Below are positions 10,913-24,178 of a stretch of 64,000 nucleotides of DNA, one piece after another (within the stretch, counting starts at the first letter, position 1; every line of letters begins with the position of its first letter). The notes under the pieces are model-generated. The model worked only from the letters and a program-made list of their open reading frames with translations, made no database searches and was not told where the DNA came from. The stretch lies in NCBI GenBank assembly GCA_037043235.1, contig JAWRVZ010000053.1, positions 3,976,001 through 4,040,000 of the forward strand. The letters run 5' to 3'. The position numbers were made by a program, and so were the translations under genes. This DNA comes from Rhodeus uyekii. Its lineage: Eukaryota > Chordata > Actinopteri > Cypriniformes > Acheilognathidae.

Positions 10913-13661
10913 TCTCAAAACTGCTGCTTTATGTAGCCATGTGTGTATTTCTATGGTGATACCCGACACAATGAGTTCAATAAACAGATAAATAACATTG
11001 TTTCAGCACGTCTCTCTTAACATCTCGTGTCTGTGATTAATATCGTTTCGCTCGACTAGTGGGATTAATATATGCCAGTTTGACATGACAGTTGTTATAC
11101 AACACTATTCCGTCTCCTACTTTAAAATACTCTCACACGTCGCTCATCTTTCGGTGGTCATTTTTTAAACCCACTGCAACTGACAGAAACAAAACGCATG
11201 CGATCTGCAGTAAAGATTTAGTGTGTGCTTAGATTTTTTTTCAAACTTTTAAGTTAATATTTAAGTTATTGACCCTTTCACAAGTTAGTTTGTAATATTT
11301 TCGTTGATCCACAGCGTGAGTTTTTTAAGGTTTCCCCTTGCTGTTTCCATGGCGAAAACTGGACAGGTGACAGAAGACAACAGGTTTGCGTCATGCTTGT
11401 CACGTGACACACTGCAGCCACAAAAGCATATCGCATGCATTTAGTTTTTCTTAATTATTCAAAATATAAAGTCTTGTGGGGTTTTTTCTTGTGTAGTCGA
11501 CTAGCTTTGATGAGTCACAGCTGTACCGCCGCACATCCCTACTAAACACCACAGCACCTCAGCTCGCAGTGTAGCGGAGCAATGTAATGGGAGCGAACAA
11601 ACACCACTTCACGTGATATCGCTCAGGTCCTACTCTCAACATATAAATAAATACACACAAAAAGAAAGGCCTGCACTTAACATAAATTTAACATGTATCC
11701 AAAAAATTTGGGCATGAGAATTTAATATTTAATTTTGGCTAATTTAATTTACTACCTTTTACTACCCTGCGTTCAACCTGATATTAAACTTACCCAACTT
11801 AAACTTACCCAACACAGAAAACTTCCTGAATTACTTTGATTAAAAAAAATTGTTTAGTTAGAGAATTACAAAAACATCAGCATGTGGCCTGAAACATAAT
11901 CTAGGTCAAACCACATACACAACTGTCTGTAGTCTGCATTTCCTAGATTGACCAAAGCTGATTTTCTGGTCTTAGCGGGACTTTTGAGCTGGTCGGGATA
12001 AGAAATCTGAATAGAGCATTTCCCCCATATGACACATGGATATGATGTCACTCCTTAAGCCTCTAACCAAAGTCTAGAGTCCCTTCCTTGGAACAAGCAC
12101 ACAGAAAGGACATGTGGTTTCGGGTCTGTTATGATTGTGTGTACTCTTGCCAGGAATGTTTAGGATGAGAAAGGAAGTGGATTTCCTGACCCTCAGAACA
12201 CAGCAGGGCTGCCTCTTACATTAACATGCTGCTGGTGTGGCGAGATGTGGTGGGAGAAAGTAAATCCTCAGTAGCCAATACCATTTGGACTAGTCGTCCA
12301 ACGCGTACCTGTGAATTAGGGAGTGTAAAATCTTTAGCAGTGGTGCTTTTAAAGAGATAGAACCGTCCAATAATCGATAGGAATATTTAGGAGAAGAGGC
12401 ACTACTCACACAGAAGTCACTTTCAAAACAAGCAAGTTTCTGTTGATCAGTGTGGCAAATTTACGTGACCAACTTGGAAACTCGTGATAGGGAGGGTTTC
12501 TATTCACCCATAACATTTTCCAGAGTACCAGTTAATGTGACCGCAACTTTATGAACATTAATTTAAGAACATTTTTAACTTCTCCCTTGAGAAGATTCAC
12601 AAATTTGGCCCTAGGTTTGAAAACTTTATGAGGCTGGGTAGACACAGAATTGTTCGGGGAGCATCGTGTTGTAGTAACATTCAGTGCAAAGAACTAGAGA
12701 GAAATTTACTAGGGTAAGAGTGTGCTTGTGCGGCGAGTGCAGAAAAGTAGAGACTGAGTGTGGCAGGATTTTCAAATCAGTGACATGGTGACAAGAGGAC
12801 TGAGGCGGAAAGACCGTAGCAGTTTAATGCATAAAGTCCAGGGCAAATCATTTATGAGCATATCAAACTAAATTTGGTTTGGGTTGATGTGATCTGTTGA
12901 TGCGAAAAACCCCCAATGAAGAATAAACTAGTCTGAAAAAACCCCACGATAGAGCAAAAATGGTATAGTCTGCTTACCGCATTTCCTTCCGCCTCAACCT
13001 AATCTGAGCAGAAACCAACAAACGCTAACGCGCTTTAACAGCAGACGTCTACATAAAAGACTTCTGCTCAAGTGAGTTGATATGACTGGGCCAAGGCAAA
13101 GTAAAAAAAAAAAAAAAAAAAAAACTAACAGACAGAAATGGAGAGAAAATGCAAATAGAAGGAAGGCATAACAGGGCAGTGAAAGAGTGCAGAAGGGTGA
13201 GGGTGTTACACAGCACATCAGTTACATTATTCATTAAACTCACAGACCCTTTAAAACTGGGTGACTTCCCAGAGCTCCTTCAGGTCATTATGCAAGTCTC
13301 TCTCTCTCACACACACAAAATAACAACAAAACACACACACCTCATTCCCTGGAAACATCTGCAATGGTTTCAGACGGATTAATATCATGTGTAGCAGCAG
13401 AACAAGACTCTGGACCTGCACTGCAGTTTAGCACAAGAACCGTTTCAGCAAAGTTTCTTTTAAAAGGTTTATAAACGGGTCCAATTATTTTATTTATTTT
13501 TTGGAATATCGCATTTTTACATTTCACTTAAAACTAAAAATATGAAAAATGTAACAAGATATGTGATTAAAGAACTTCAGAAGATTGATTAATCTAGTCA
13601 TTTACTAATTGTTGTTAAAAACAACATTTTCATTCATGCGGTTTTGTTATGCCGATAATTA
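10913..13661. other. Mostly unrecognised intronic DNA
   Basis: No coding exon was recognised. A likely hAT-type end (CACATCCCTA, reading AGTAGGGATGTGCGGCGG on the minus strand) lies at about 11528-11542, without an identified partner. A poly(A) run of about 22 bases sits near 13102-13123, and there are short CA-rich stretches near 13300. Confidence 0.35.
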
Positions 13662-13760
13662 CAGTGATCCCTCGTTTTTTGCGGTTAATGTGGACCGGAA
13701 CCCCCCGCGATAGGTGAAAATCCACAAAGTAGGATCAGCCAATCAGCTCACGGGATGCTC
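13662..13760 (+). mobile_element. Tigger/pogo-like terminus (partial)
   Basis: The sequence CAGTGATCCCTCGTTTTTTG preceded by TA (13660-13661), then GCGGTTAATG and GGAACCCCCCGCGATAGGTG, is the characteristic 5' end of Tigger/pogo-type DNA transposons. The matching 3' end was not found, so the right boundary is arbitrary; the following ~250 bases may belong to it. Confidence 0.55.
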
Positions 13761-16129
13761 TCATTCGTCGATCTCGCGCAGGGAACCAATCACGTGGGAG
13801 TGTACAAAGAGAGAGAATGAGAATGTTTCTCTCTTTGTCTGGCATCCTGGGAAACAGTTTTTCTCGATACGATACGTATCTACAAACGATACGTTTGTTA
13901 CTAAAAACAAGCGTTTTTCAAAAGTCTGCATTTTCAGACCCTCAAAACACTGTTTGAAATGAACAACCAAAATGCATAAAAAATCGTAACGCCGTCCTGT
14001 AATCAGCCCCTCAAGCTGCAGTAGCAGAAACATTTAATTCTGAGGGTCAGAGAGCAGGAGCAAACCGTACTTCTGGCAATCCCACAGAAATCCTTTAGAC
14101 GGTTTTATTCTCCCACGCTGACAAACACACAAGTGTTTCATCAATTTCACCAAAGACAACGATTGCACTTGAGGCTTATTCTGTCCTTGCGGAGGGCAAT
14201 CAATATACAAGACGAGAAGCAAAAGGGAGAGCAAAAGAGTTCAGAAAGGTACTTCTGAGCAGACAACCTTGAGACAGCCGATCTCAATTCAGTCTGTCTC
14301 TGGGTGACCCTGATTCGCATTTACACTGCTCTCCATTATGGATGACCGGGCAGCGCCCTCTGAAAGACTCCCCGCCGCAGTGCAGCGATGAGGGGAAATC
14401 AACTCGGAGGTCATTTGACTGCTTGTGCATGGAGAGAGAGGGAGCAGATTGATGAGCAAACACATGTTCACTGTCACACAGTGAACCCATTAACCTTCAC
14501 CCTTCATCTACATTGCTAATACACTCCAGTAACCCAATCCACTGCCAGACATATTTAGTCACACGGGATTTGTTACGTCCGTAGTCATCTTCAAAAGCGC
14601 AGTCATCCCCAAACGCACATTAACCCGAGGCTTGTGGTCCAAAAAACGGAGGGAGAAAATATCACCTGGACCTCTGATCTGGAATCCATTTAGAACTGCA
14701 CAAATGCACATGAGCTGTCCAAATGTGCTGCCTCCATCCAGCTGGAAAAATGTTTAAAATAAACCAACACAGATTTCACCAGCAACCAGAAATAAAGCCA
14801 CCATCTGGACCATGTCCCCGAGAAAGAACAGAGACAGAGGCAGAGGAAACGACAAAGACAACAGCAAAAAAGGAAGGTGTTGAACAGAGGTTCCTCTGAA
14901 TCACGGATTTGTGTTATGAAAGCTTAATTGAAACATTTTTTTAAAGAGAATTGCGAGTTTATATATCCCAATTCTGAAAAAAGAAAATTGTTTTCTATTA
15001 AAATGCCATTAAATAATATAAATGCAGCAGATGTATTGTTCATACATGTGTAGTTAATTCATGTTACCTTATTTTGTTAACCTTTGATCTGGTGATTCTG
15101 ATATTTCTGATTGGGTGATTTCCCAATAACAACCCCATAAAACTGATAACACAAGCTAATCCGGGAAACTGTACATTTGCTAGAAACGTTTTTTTCTTCA
15201 GAGAAGTTTTGCATTTGGTCAGAAAATAAAAGATTCAATCTCAAATCAATATTTTGTGTAAATTATTTAAGCATGTCATCCGGGTATTGTTGACTCTGGT
15301 TTCATACAAATGCTGCTACTGCCATTTTGCAATGATTGTTTTGTACAAACAGGTAAGATTTTAAATCGCTTAATCTCAGATCAATATCTCTTATCACCAT
15401 AATTAATTATGCTGTGAAATACCGTGTAATAAGTGGTATGACTGTATCATATCCTTTAAACATCCGTTTAGTTTGAACTTGCAGCTTGCTTTTTCCATAG
15501 AAGCTTCACGTTTAAAGACCCAATAAAACATTTCAACTCAAGTCATTATTTTGCATCTGATTATTTACTTCTGTGACAAATTCTGTAATAAACAGCCGGT
15601 TGTTAATCGCAGAATAAACCCCTTCAGAGGGATCCAGACCCCTCCGCCTCACTGTCCTGATCACTCTGTCGGGGGTTATTCTCCGATAACAACCAGCTGG
15701 ATGTACATTATCCCTTAAGTAAGGCATTGCCCTAAATTTGTATATAAAAATAAATAGCATAACTGTCAGTATGGAGCACTGGGGCATAAGTGCGCACTTC
15801 AGGCTGTCCAAGCCCCAGTATTTTGCATTAAATGCTTCAAAGAGAGTTTCGTGTGGGTTGTGTCAGGTGTTTTGACAGATTGCTTGTGTTGTTTAATGGA
15901 GTGAGAGATGTTGATGAAAAACAAGTTAGAAAGAAAAAGAGTGAGCAACCACTCATGCACATCAACCAGACAGAGTGCAACAGAGGATATCCAACAACAA
16001 TAACAGCAGCACTTCATATCATATATTTGATGGATTTTGGCTAGATCTAATGATGAGAAAAATGTAAATCTGCAACAAAACCACCACCATCAAATTCATT
16101 TTCATTCAAATTAATTCTATAAATAAATA
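13761..16129. other. No recognised feature
   Basis: Mixed-composition sequence, somewhat less AT-rich around 14050-14500. No open frame with recognisable domains. Conserved non-coding elements could be present in a large gene intron, but that cannot be judged without alignment. Confidence 0.35.
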
Positions 16130-16515
16130 TTTACAGTGTAGTTCGGTTATAGCGTCGAGATAACCGATTATCGAGATAACCAACAGCCAATTTGTTTGAT
16201 TTGTTTGATGAAGCGATCGGCATGCTATAAAAATGTACATACACTGTATATGTTTGCATATGTGCACCAACTAACAGCAGAGATTTACCAGTATACAATA
16301 AAAAAAACACCTTAGATTCTCGATTCAAACCTTTAATTATATTCTCCAACATTGCAAACACAATTTCGCTCACAGCGTAAACAGTCACAACATATTCGTG
16401 AGGTCATCACGCTGTACTAGATTGCATACTTTCTAGCGTTCTGCCTGTCTAATGTTCTCTCTCAACAAATTCGGCTTCGTCCCGTCTTTTAACAACCGGG
16501 TTCTTCAATCTGCAG

Positions 16516-16687
16516 AGCAGAGCTCACGTCAGAACAGAAGCAGGTGTGTGTGTGTTTATCTAAGCCTCATACTCATTGGTCGTTACCAGGCTTAGATAAA
16601 CACATACAATTTCGTTACCGACCAATGAGTATGAGGCTTAGATAAACACACACACACCTGCTTTTGTTCTGATGCGCCCTCTGCTCA
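16516..16687. repeat. Large inverted repeat with ~50-bp arms
   Basis: The left arm (about 16530-16582) and right arm (about 16619-16672) are reverse complements over about 50 bases with one mismatch, including (GT)n/(AC)n and 'tttatctaagcctcatactc'. Weaker complementarity extends to GAGCAGAG/CTCTGCTC at the outer edges. The ~36-nt spacer holds a third copy of 'gcttagataaacaca'. A smaller perfect hairpin (CGATATGTG...CACATATCG) follows at about 16699-16723. Confidence 0.8.
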
Positions 16688-16739
16688 GCGCGTAAGAACG
16701 ATATGTGCTTTAACACATATCGGCACTGTGAGAGCGATG

Positions 16740-19700
16740 TGCAATTCTTAGCAATCTCTTAGTTTAAGAGTTACTTTCGTCATCCTTAGTTTTTTTATTA
16801 GAAAGTTCAAAACAACAGAGTTTACTTGAAATGTAAATGAAATGTGAAATGTCTTTGGTAACATTATAAATATGTCTGCTGACATTAAGCATTTTAATAA
16901 TGTAATGCAGGCTAATTAAAGTAGTATAAAAAGCTATTATTTATGTATATAAATAAATCAAATATATTATAAATCTGAACACACACAATATTCCTGTCTG
17001 GTACCCAGTATACGATATTGATTTACATAATGCTTGGAGTAAAATATTACTTAAGGCGTGCAATAAACCATTATATGTTTCAATGATATACAATGTACAT
17101 TATATAAAAATTCTTTATCCAATCAATCAAGACAGTGACTTCTTTTTCTTTATTTTTCTTGGATGAAATAGTAATTAGGCACACAAGTGAAGAATTGTTA
17201 ATTGTACGCCTGGTTGTTAGAACATTAAAACAGTCACTGGTTTTAAATAAGCATAAGTCAAAGAGGAAAATGCAAAATGGTAGACATGAATGCGTGTTGT
17301 AAAAGTGTTCATTTGAAATGATGGGAAAATCCAAGGCCAGCTTGTAAAAGTTATGGTTGAATTCACACCTCCCTTAGCAACAAGCCTGGTTCCCGCACAT
17401 CCATTATTCATAGATTTCGGTCTGATGCCTCTCCAAACATTTAATGGTATAATCTGAGGTAATCTTACGAAATAATATAAACTCTGAAGGGGAGAAAAAT
17501 GTCTCCGTTGTTGGCAGGCTTTTGTAAATGCTTACCACCTTTAATTTAGGCCTAGTCAAGCACACTAAAGTAAGATGAAGAATCATTTCTTTAAAGGTAT
17601 GCTTAAATCTTGCGTGTGCTGGAGGATATTGCTCTTCATCCATTTTGTCACAGCATTGGGAGGCATCCATTTAAATAGCTAATGTGCAAGCTTAGCCAGC
17701 ACAAATCACAGGACGCTTCAGAGACGAAATCAGCACAGGAGATGGAGGACACGGGCTGCCAGGGGCGTAAACATCCTATTTGCTTTTATAAGGTAATTAG
17801 AAAGCACTCTCTGAAGGTATGAGACCACGAGCAATCTGATTATACAACAACGATACCTGGACGTTTTATTTTAAAAGGATGTCGACCTTGAGAGATGAGA
17901 ATCCAGATGAAATGTAATGGATCTCATTTGGACCGCACTCCTTTACGAGATGCCTTGCATATTTACCATCTAATGGAACTCATTTGGACGGCACCACTTT
18001 ATGAGATGGCATACTTATTTACAGGCAGGCAGTTCTACCCACACAAGCACAAACTGCATAAAAGGGAAATGATTGGGTTGCACGGCAGAAAAGAAATGCT
18101 TTACAATGCGTTCATGTGCATGGATCAGTCTTGACTTTGCGAAAATGTTCCAAAAGTAACAAGCTTTTACCAGAAGATACACATCTTTCTTTTACAACAT
18201 TATTGACATTTAGTTTTGCGGATGTCCTTATGAAAATAATGAAAAGGACACTTTTCCAAACACGACACTATTCACCGACTGTACAAATGAAATGCAAAGC
18301 ATGCTCTCAAAAAGTGAGTGGGTCACTTTTTGAGTATCATCTCGTGAAACTAAAAAGTAGCAAATTTTCGGTAGGCAAAAGAAACATTAAGTCCTTAAAT
18401 GGAATCCAAAATGTTGCAAACCAGTTTGTACCATGTAAAACACTGAAAATCTAAAAGGGAATTTTACCATGTTTTCTTTTTTTAGTACGTGTTTCAAATA
18501 TTTACGGCTTGACATCACTCTCTCATAAACCTTGCTAAGTCAGGGTCAAAAGGGGTTTGTAGATGACACTTTGTATGTATAAATATGACTTATGTTCACT
18601 CAAATGCAGTAAAATCCAGATGTTGCATCATATAACCTAACAACCGCATGTGACATGCATAGATACCAGGTGCACAGTAACTGGTTCAAACATACAGACA
18701 TGATTTATTTATAGAAATGAATAATCTATGAAAGCACCCAAAGAGAAAGTAAGGTGCCATTCATCTAAATAAAGACTTTCATTGACCAAAAAGTAATTAA
18801 AAAAATACATACAATATTATATATACACAATTCAGCAGCATTATCACTGACTCTAGTTGATCTCACTCACTAATGACATTTAGAAATAAAATGTTTTAAA
18901 GAGTGCAATTGCCATCTGTGTTATTGCTCTGACTAACGATACATCTCTTCAAAAGGGCAACTGGTTGTAGTTGTGTTCATTTGGGCTACATTTTACAGAG
19001 AAAAGGACTTTTGCTTTTATTGGTTGTTTTAAATAAAGTGACTATTCGCCTAGATATTCTCTACATATATGAACCAATAGCGTGTAATGGTACATTGTTA
19101 TCTTGAGATATTGCGATATAAAAATTCTCGTCGCAAAGGCAAATTATCTGGTTTTAGCAGATATTACTATTATAATACCTAGTTTTTGCACACACGGAAG
19201 AGGCACATACGGTTTTCTGGTAACACATACGGTACTTAATTTGTGTGACAATAAAAACAATGACAAATACAACAAGAAATGTGTTTTTTGTTTCAGTGTA
19301 TTGAAATGACTGACAGTGTGACTTCATATCAAAGCGAAGCTCTCTTGCAATAAACTCATGTTACACAATCCCCTGATATACAGCATGTCACAGAAAATGA
19401 GAACAAAATAAAAACTAACTTAATGACACTAGCATTACAGTAATCAGATAATAATACTCCAAGAGCATACGCACACTGTATACCAGCACTTTATGTAGCC
19501 ATTTAACTATGTGTGACTATAAACTCTACGACAGCATGATAATAGTCACCAAACAATTACAGAATGTTATAGGAGAAAAACGCCTTAAGCAAATGTTACT
19601 CAACACTTTTTACAAACAACATTGAGTGCATTGTTATAATCCCTGACGATATGAAGCAGTGTCACATCGCACAGCATCTGTCAGCGAGGCGGAGATGGCC

Positions 19701-20099
19701 GTATTCCAGCGACGAGTGCACTGACGCGATTAATTGTATTGATTTAAAACAAGTATATTAAACAAACACACCCAATCCAAGTCTTTTGAGATTGTAGGTT
19801 TTGCATGTGCCAAGTATACGGAGCAAACAGTAAGGCCGCTCATTGAGAGTAAACAGATTTTTTCATTACTCTTCTACCTTCGCTGATGTACAACTCATTT
19901 TTTTGCATGTGTTGCTTCATTTCATTTTTCTCTACTATCGGAATTCGTACAAAGCATGTGCTTGTAAGTGTTTTGTTAACTACTTAGTTAAATTATGAAC
20001 TAAATTATGTGACAGCAGTCAATGGGAACCAAAATCATCAATCCACTGAAAGCTGTGTTCAAAATGATACAACAATTCTAATGTTAGAAAAAGTTACAG
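16740..20099. other. Mostly unrecognised intronic DNA with a short tandem duplication
   Basis: A 56-bp imperfect tandem duplication lies at 17915-18026 (both copies begin taatgga(t/a)ctcatttgg). A perfect 12-bp-stem hairpin with a 5-nt loop is at 18306-18334. No coding sequence was recognised; the longest open frames lack domain signatures. Confidence 0.4.
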
Positions 20100-20975
20100 G
20101 CTGATGCAACTTGAAGCTAGGTATTATCACGCACCAGCAGGAACCCAGGGCCACTGCACCAGCATAAGTTCTGACAATGGCTTTGAGGATTTCATCCCGG
20201 TACCTAACAGCAGGAAGGGAACCATTGGCTAGCACGTGGAGGTCTGTGCAACCCTCCTAGAATATTCCTCCATTACCATGATGTTGCACACAGCATAACG
20301 TTCCTCACTGCATCTCCAGACTCCTGTCATGTCTGTCACATGTGCTCAATGTGGACCTGCTCTCATCTGTGAAGAAAACAGGGCGCCAATGGCGGACTTG
20401 AATTCAGGTGATCTCTGGCAAATGGATAGAGCTGTGAGCATAGGTCCCACTAGAGAATGTAGGGCCCTCATGCCAACCTCATGTCATCAAACTGTCAGAA
20501 ACATACACACCAGTAGCCTGGTGGAGGTCATTCTGTAAGGCTCTGCCAGTGCTCCTCCTGTTCCTCCCCACACCTTCTACATCCCTGTCCAGCTCTCCTC
20601 GTGTAACAGCCTGTCTCCCGGTAACTCTATGCTCTTGAAACGGTATTGGGAGACACATCAAACCTCCTTTTGATGGCCCGTATGGATGTGGCATCCTGGA
20701 GGAGCAGGACTGCCTGTTCAATATAATTGGGTAGCAGATCCAGCCTCATGCTTTAGAAAGTGACAATAACCCTAACAAAACACAAAACTAAGGACAAATT
20801 TTGGGGGTAGTCTTGCTGATGCCTCTCCATTGCACCGGTTGTCACAAAACAGGTGCAACTGATTCATAATCACTTATGCTTCCTAATTAGACATCTTAAC
20901 ATTCCTGAAGTTTAATTGACTTGGTGTTATACTGTTATGATAAAGGGTTACTTAAATTTTTTGAGCAGATTTATT
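20100..20975 (-). mobile_element. Tc1-like transposon fossil
   Basis: Contains a decayed Tc1-type transposase on the minus strand, and near the right edge 'ttaaattttttgagcag', which resembles the terminal sequence of Tc1-like elements (CTGCTCAAAAAAATTAA on the opposite strand). The left end is missing or unrecognised. Boundaries are approximate. Confidence 0.55.
20108..20749 (-). pseudogene. Tc1-like transposase pseudogene
   Basis: Reading the minus strand from an ATG at 20749-20747 gives an N-terminal helix-turn-helix segment (MRLDLLPNYIEQAVLLLQDA then TSIRAIKRRFDVSPNT), followed in shifted frames by RRAGQGCRRC, then NRRSTGRALQNDLHQATGVY and, further on, FARDHLN. These match in order the paired-like DNA-binding region and the start of the catalytic core of Tc1-type transposases. 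Several frameshifts and stops interrupt it, and the catalytic D/E motifs are not intact. It is an inactive remnant. Confidence 0.65.
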
Positions 20976-22973
20976 CTTATATGTATAGTCTTGTCTTGAT
21001 GGCACTGGCAAGCAACACTTTCATTAGAGAGCTGTAATTCATACACCATATTGATTTGTCTGGAGTTTATGACAGTGGAACCCATGGGCATTGTCAAAGA
21101 GTCAAAAAAAGAACCAAAAGCTTGAGCGATTCAATAACTCAGCTGAAAAAGACAAAAGAGGGAGATGGAAGTGAGCCTGTAAAGATTATCAGTGAAAAGA
21201 ATTTAGAAAAATGAACGAATAAATTGAAGAAATCATTGAAATTGTCATCATTGACGCCCACTCGTGTTTCTCAAAACCACTATGACTTTTTCTGTTAGGC
21301 AACCCAAAAAAAAAGTGGGTGGGGAGTTCCTCTTTTTCATACAATGGAAGTGAATGGGGATCACAAGTGAGATGATTGTTGAATAAAGACCTAACTGCAG
21401 AAATATTGTAGTTTAAAGAGACTTAAATTAAGATAAAATTAATCATATCACTATTTTTAATTTTCTGAAGTTCGACAATACCATGTCACTTTCATTATAC
21501 AGAAAAGATCAGCATCAATTTTCTTCAGAACGTTTCCTTTTGAGCTCTAATGAAACAAGTCCGTCATGCAAGTTGAAAGTCATCCAGATGAGTAAAACGA
21601 TGACAATTGTAATTTTTGGATAAAATATGCCACAGTAAGAGTTCATCTTTTCCTTTTATTTGCGTAAGCACCTACACATAAAAAGGACAAGGAGCACAAA
21701 TCACACTGCCATTCAATTTCCCACCACATGCTCCCCTCTTTCCCGAGGCCCTGTGGAACATGAGAGCCAACTCATAATAACACCTGGTGACACTCAAGAA
21801 CCCTCATTCAGGCATGATTCATGAAGAAAAAAAGAACGAAAAAAGCCTTTAACAAAAAGCACCACTCACCACCAGTAATGGTTTTCGATTTGCGTCTTGC
21901 AGGTGTGTTAGTGCCGAGGAATGGAACGTTTAAGTTCCCTACGCTCAGAGTAAGTTCCACTACAGCTCATCCAGTGAGCCTTACAGGCCCTGGGAAAAGA
22001 GGGCAAGACAGGACCCCTATGAAGTTGAGTCAAAGGGGCTTTAAACACTTCACATGGACAGCTGTGAAGCGATCCACTCCCACTCTTTCCTCTCAGTCCT
22101 CCTCTTTCTAGCTGTCTGAGACTGAGAGATCTCTGATTTCAGCCCTATTTTAGAGACCTGAATCATCAAATTTAAATAAGTCTGGCTTGGCTCTGTTTCT
22201 AATCTACAACTTGAACAGAAGCTTGAACAGGAAGTGCTGCAATAATCCCCATAAACAGCACTGTGACCTAAAGGTTAGCAATAAATCTAGAACACTAACA
22301 TCTGAACATACTTAATCTGTTCCAAAACCTAGTGTGCTGCCCATGTATCAAGCATTAAAGACAGGCCTGATCATGAGGTAAAATACAATTAATACAATAC
22401 TAAACCCATAAGCGTTTTGTTCATCCTTTAAAAAATAATTCTTAAAAAAATATATATATATTTATATATATATATTAGAGAATTTCAGTCCCACCACTGA
22501 CATCCATTTCATGACAATGAGGTTTGTTCTTGCATTTCATAAGAGCTTGTCTCAGCTTCTACAAGAACCAATGAGGTTTGTTCTCACGCATCATGGTTGA
22601 GTACAGTTGAGCATCAGTTAACCATATTTGATGTGCACGAAAGCCTAAATTCAAGTGCGCGCGCGATTGTTGAAGCACAACTCCTCACCGCTGAAGCTAC
22701 AGCGCCAGAGCCGCTTGCAGCCACTCACGGACCACTTCTTCCGCGGACCGGTACCAAGCATTTTAAACAGCATGAAGATAAGGAATTGATGAAAAGGTAA
22801 TTTTTTGTCTCCCATCTTATCTCATTTTAAAAATATAGGGATAGACAGATACTGATAAAATATTATTGATTGGTCAATATTATTATTATTATTTAAAATA
22901 ATAATATTTCTATTTATAAAAATAATTGTAATTAATATATAATTAATAAAATAATAATTATAAATAAATAATT
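20976..22973. other. Mostly unrecognised; short simple repeats
   Basis: Includes a TA-rich run near 22450-22476 and a sequence starting TAGGGATAGACAGATA near 22837 that looks like a hAT-type end but has no partner. The open frame at 22597-22800 has no recognised domain. Confidence 0.35.
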
Positions 22974-23163
22974 ATTTGCTAAAGATTTAAATTGAGCAGG
23001 ACCATTATATATCGAATAACTGCTATCTATCTATCTATCTATCTGTCTATATATATATATATATATATATAATTTGATAATTAAATATCAAATAACTGCT
23101 ATCTATATATAGATAGCAGTTATTTGATATTTATTGTCCTGCTCAATTTAACTCTTTAGCAAA
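22974..23163. repeat. Inverted-repeat element with a perfect 50-bp palindrome
   Basis: The outer arms (ATTTGCTAAAGATTTAAATT on the left, its near reverse complement on the right) are about 50-60 bp. Within the element, 23083-23132 is a perfect 25+25 palindrome centred on TATA (aaatatcaaataactgctat on the left side of the centre). A CTAT/TA microsatellite (about 23022-23070) lies between the left arm and the palindrome. It is probably a MITE; no target duplication was established. Confidence 0.7.
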
Positions 23164-23531
23164 TCTCAAAATTAACACAATGTTTAAAACTAATGTAAAA
23201 AATGAACATTAATGTTTCAGTATGTTGAAAACATTAATTTATTTGGTCTTAGCGGACAAGATCAGCTACTTCTGCAGAGCAGATATGGATTTGCTAATGC
23301 TAATAGATACAAAGCATGCAAGATATTCTGCAAGTAGACATGCATAAATTCCAATGCAGATCTAGGCAGGTGGAGCTGGGGAGATGGTGAGATAAGAACT
23401 CTGATAGCAAGTTTCAGGACTAGCCAACAGAAAAAACACTGAACCAAACTATTTAAAATGTTGAACAAGTAATCTCACTGGCTGCAGGATCAGCTTGTGC
23501 CATGTGATAATAATGTGATTGCTTGCATATT

Positions 23532-24015
23532 TGTTATGACTGAGCTCTGTGCTCCCCTCCCTGGCCACCAGAGGGAGCTCACACTTATACTGACTCTACA
23601 CTACACACTACATTTCCCAGCAACCATCACACTGGACGGATTACACACACACCAGTTGAACACCCTTATGTCTGTTTGTTTCACCACCTGTTAATCATTT
23701 CATGAACTATAAAAGACTGCTTCATTCATTCACTCACCGCAAAGTCTCGATTTGCCGTAGCTATCAGTCTGTGTTATTTATCCTGTCTTGTCCGCCTGTT
23801 GCCATTTCTGCCTGTTACCCGTTATCTGATTCTGTTCTGCCTGCCCTGACCTGTGCCTGGATTAACGCCTATGATTGTCTGCTGCCTGTCTTGACCACTG
23901 CCTGTACCACGTTTCTGCTACTGTCTGCCTGCCTTTGTGACCCCTGCCTGGATTATTGACCATTCTAAATAAAGACATTGCAATTGGATCCCTGCCTGTG
24001 AGGCCTTCTGTTACA
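23532..24015 (+). repeat. 5' LTR
   Basis: TGTTATGACT...CTGTTACA, 484 bp. A TATA box (TATAAAAG, 23708-23715) marks the U3 promoter; transcription would start about 30 nt downstream near 23738. AATAAA lies before the 3' end in 'attctaaataaagac'. Confidence 0.9.
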
Positions 24016-24067
24016 GAAGACTTCGCCACCACAAGATCCAGCTGTCTTTTTCCACCTCTGTGCTAAT

Positions 24068-24178
24068 ATGTCTGCCCTATCCAGTCAACCCGTCACCCAA
24101 GAAAAATGTTGCAGCACCTTGGAATATCTGGGGATGGTCCTGCAGATAGCCAGGGAGAACCCAGACTGTGTCAAATGA
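24068..24178 (+). pseudogene. Truncated gag-like leader ORF
   Basis: A short frame starts with the first ATG after the LTR and encodes MSALSSQPVTQEKCCSTLEY, then LGMVLQIARENPDCVK, ending at TGA 24176-24178. Position and length suggest the start of a gag gene that was cut short in this non-autonomous element. I recognise no further gag domain (no CCHC zinc knuckle). Confidence 0.35.
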
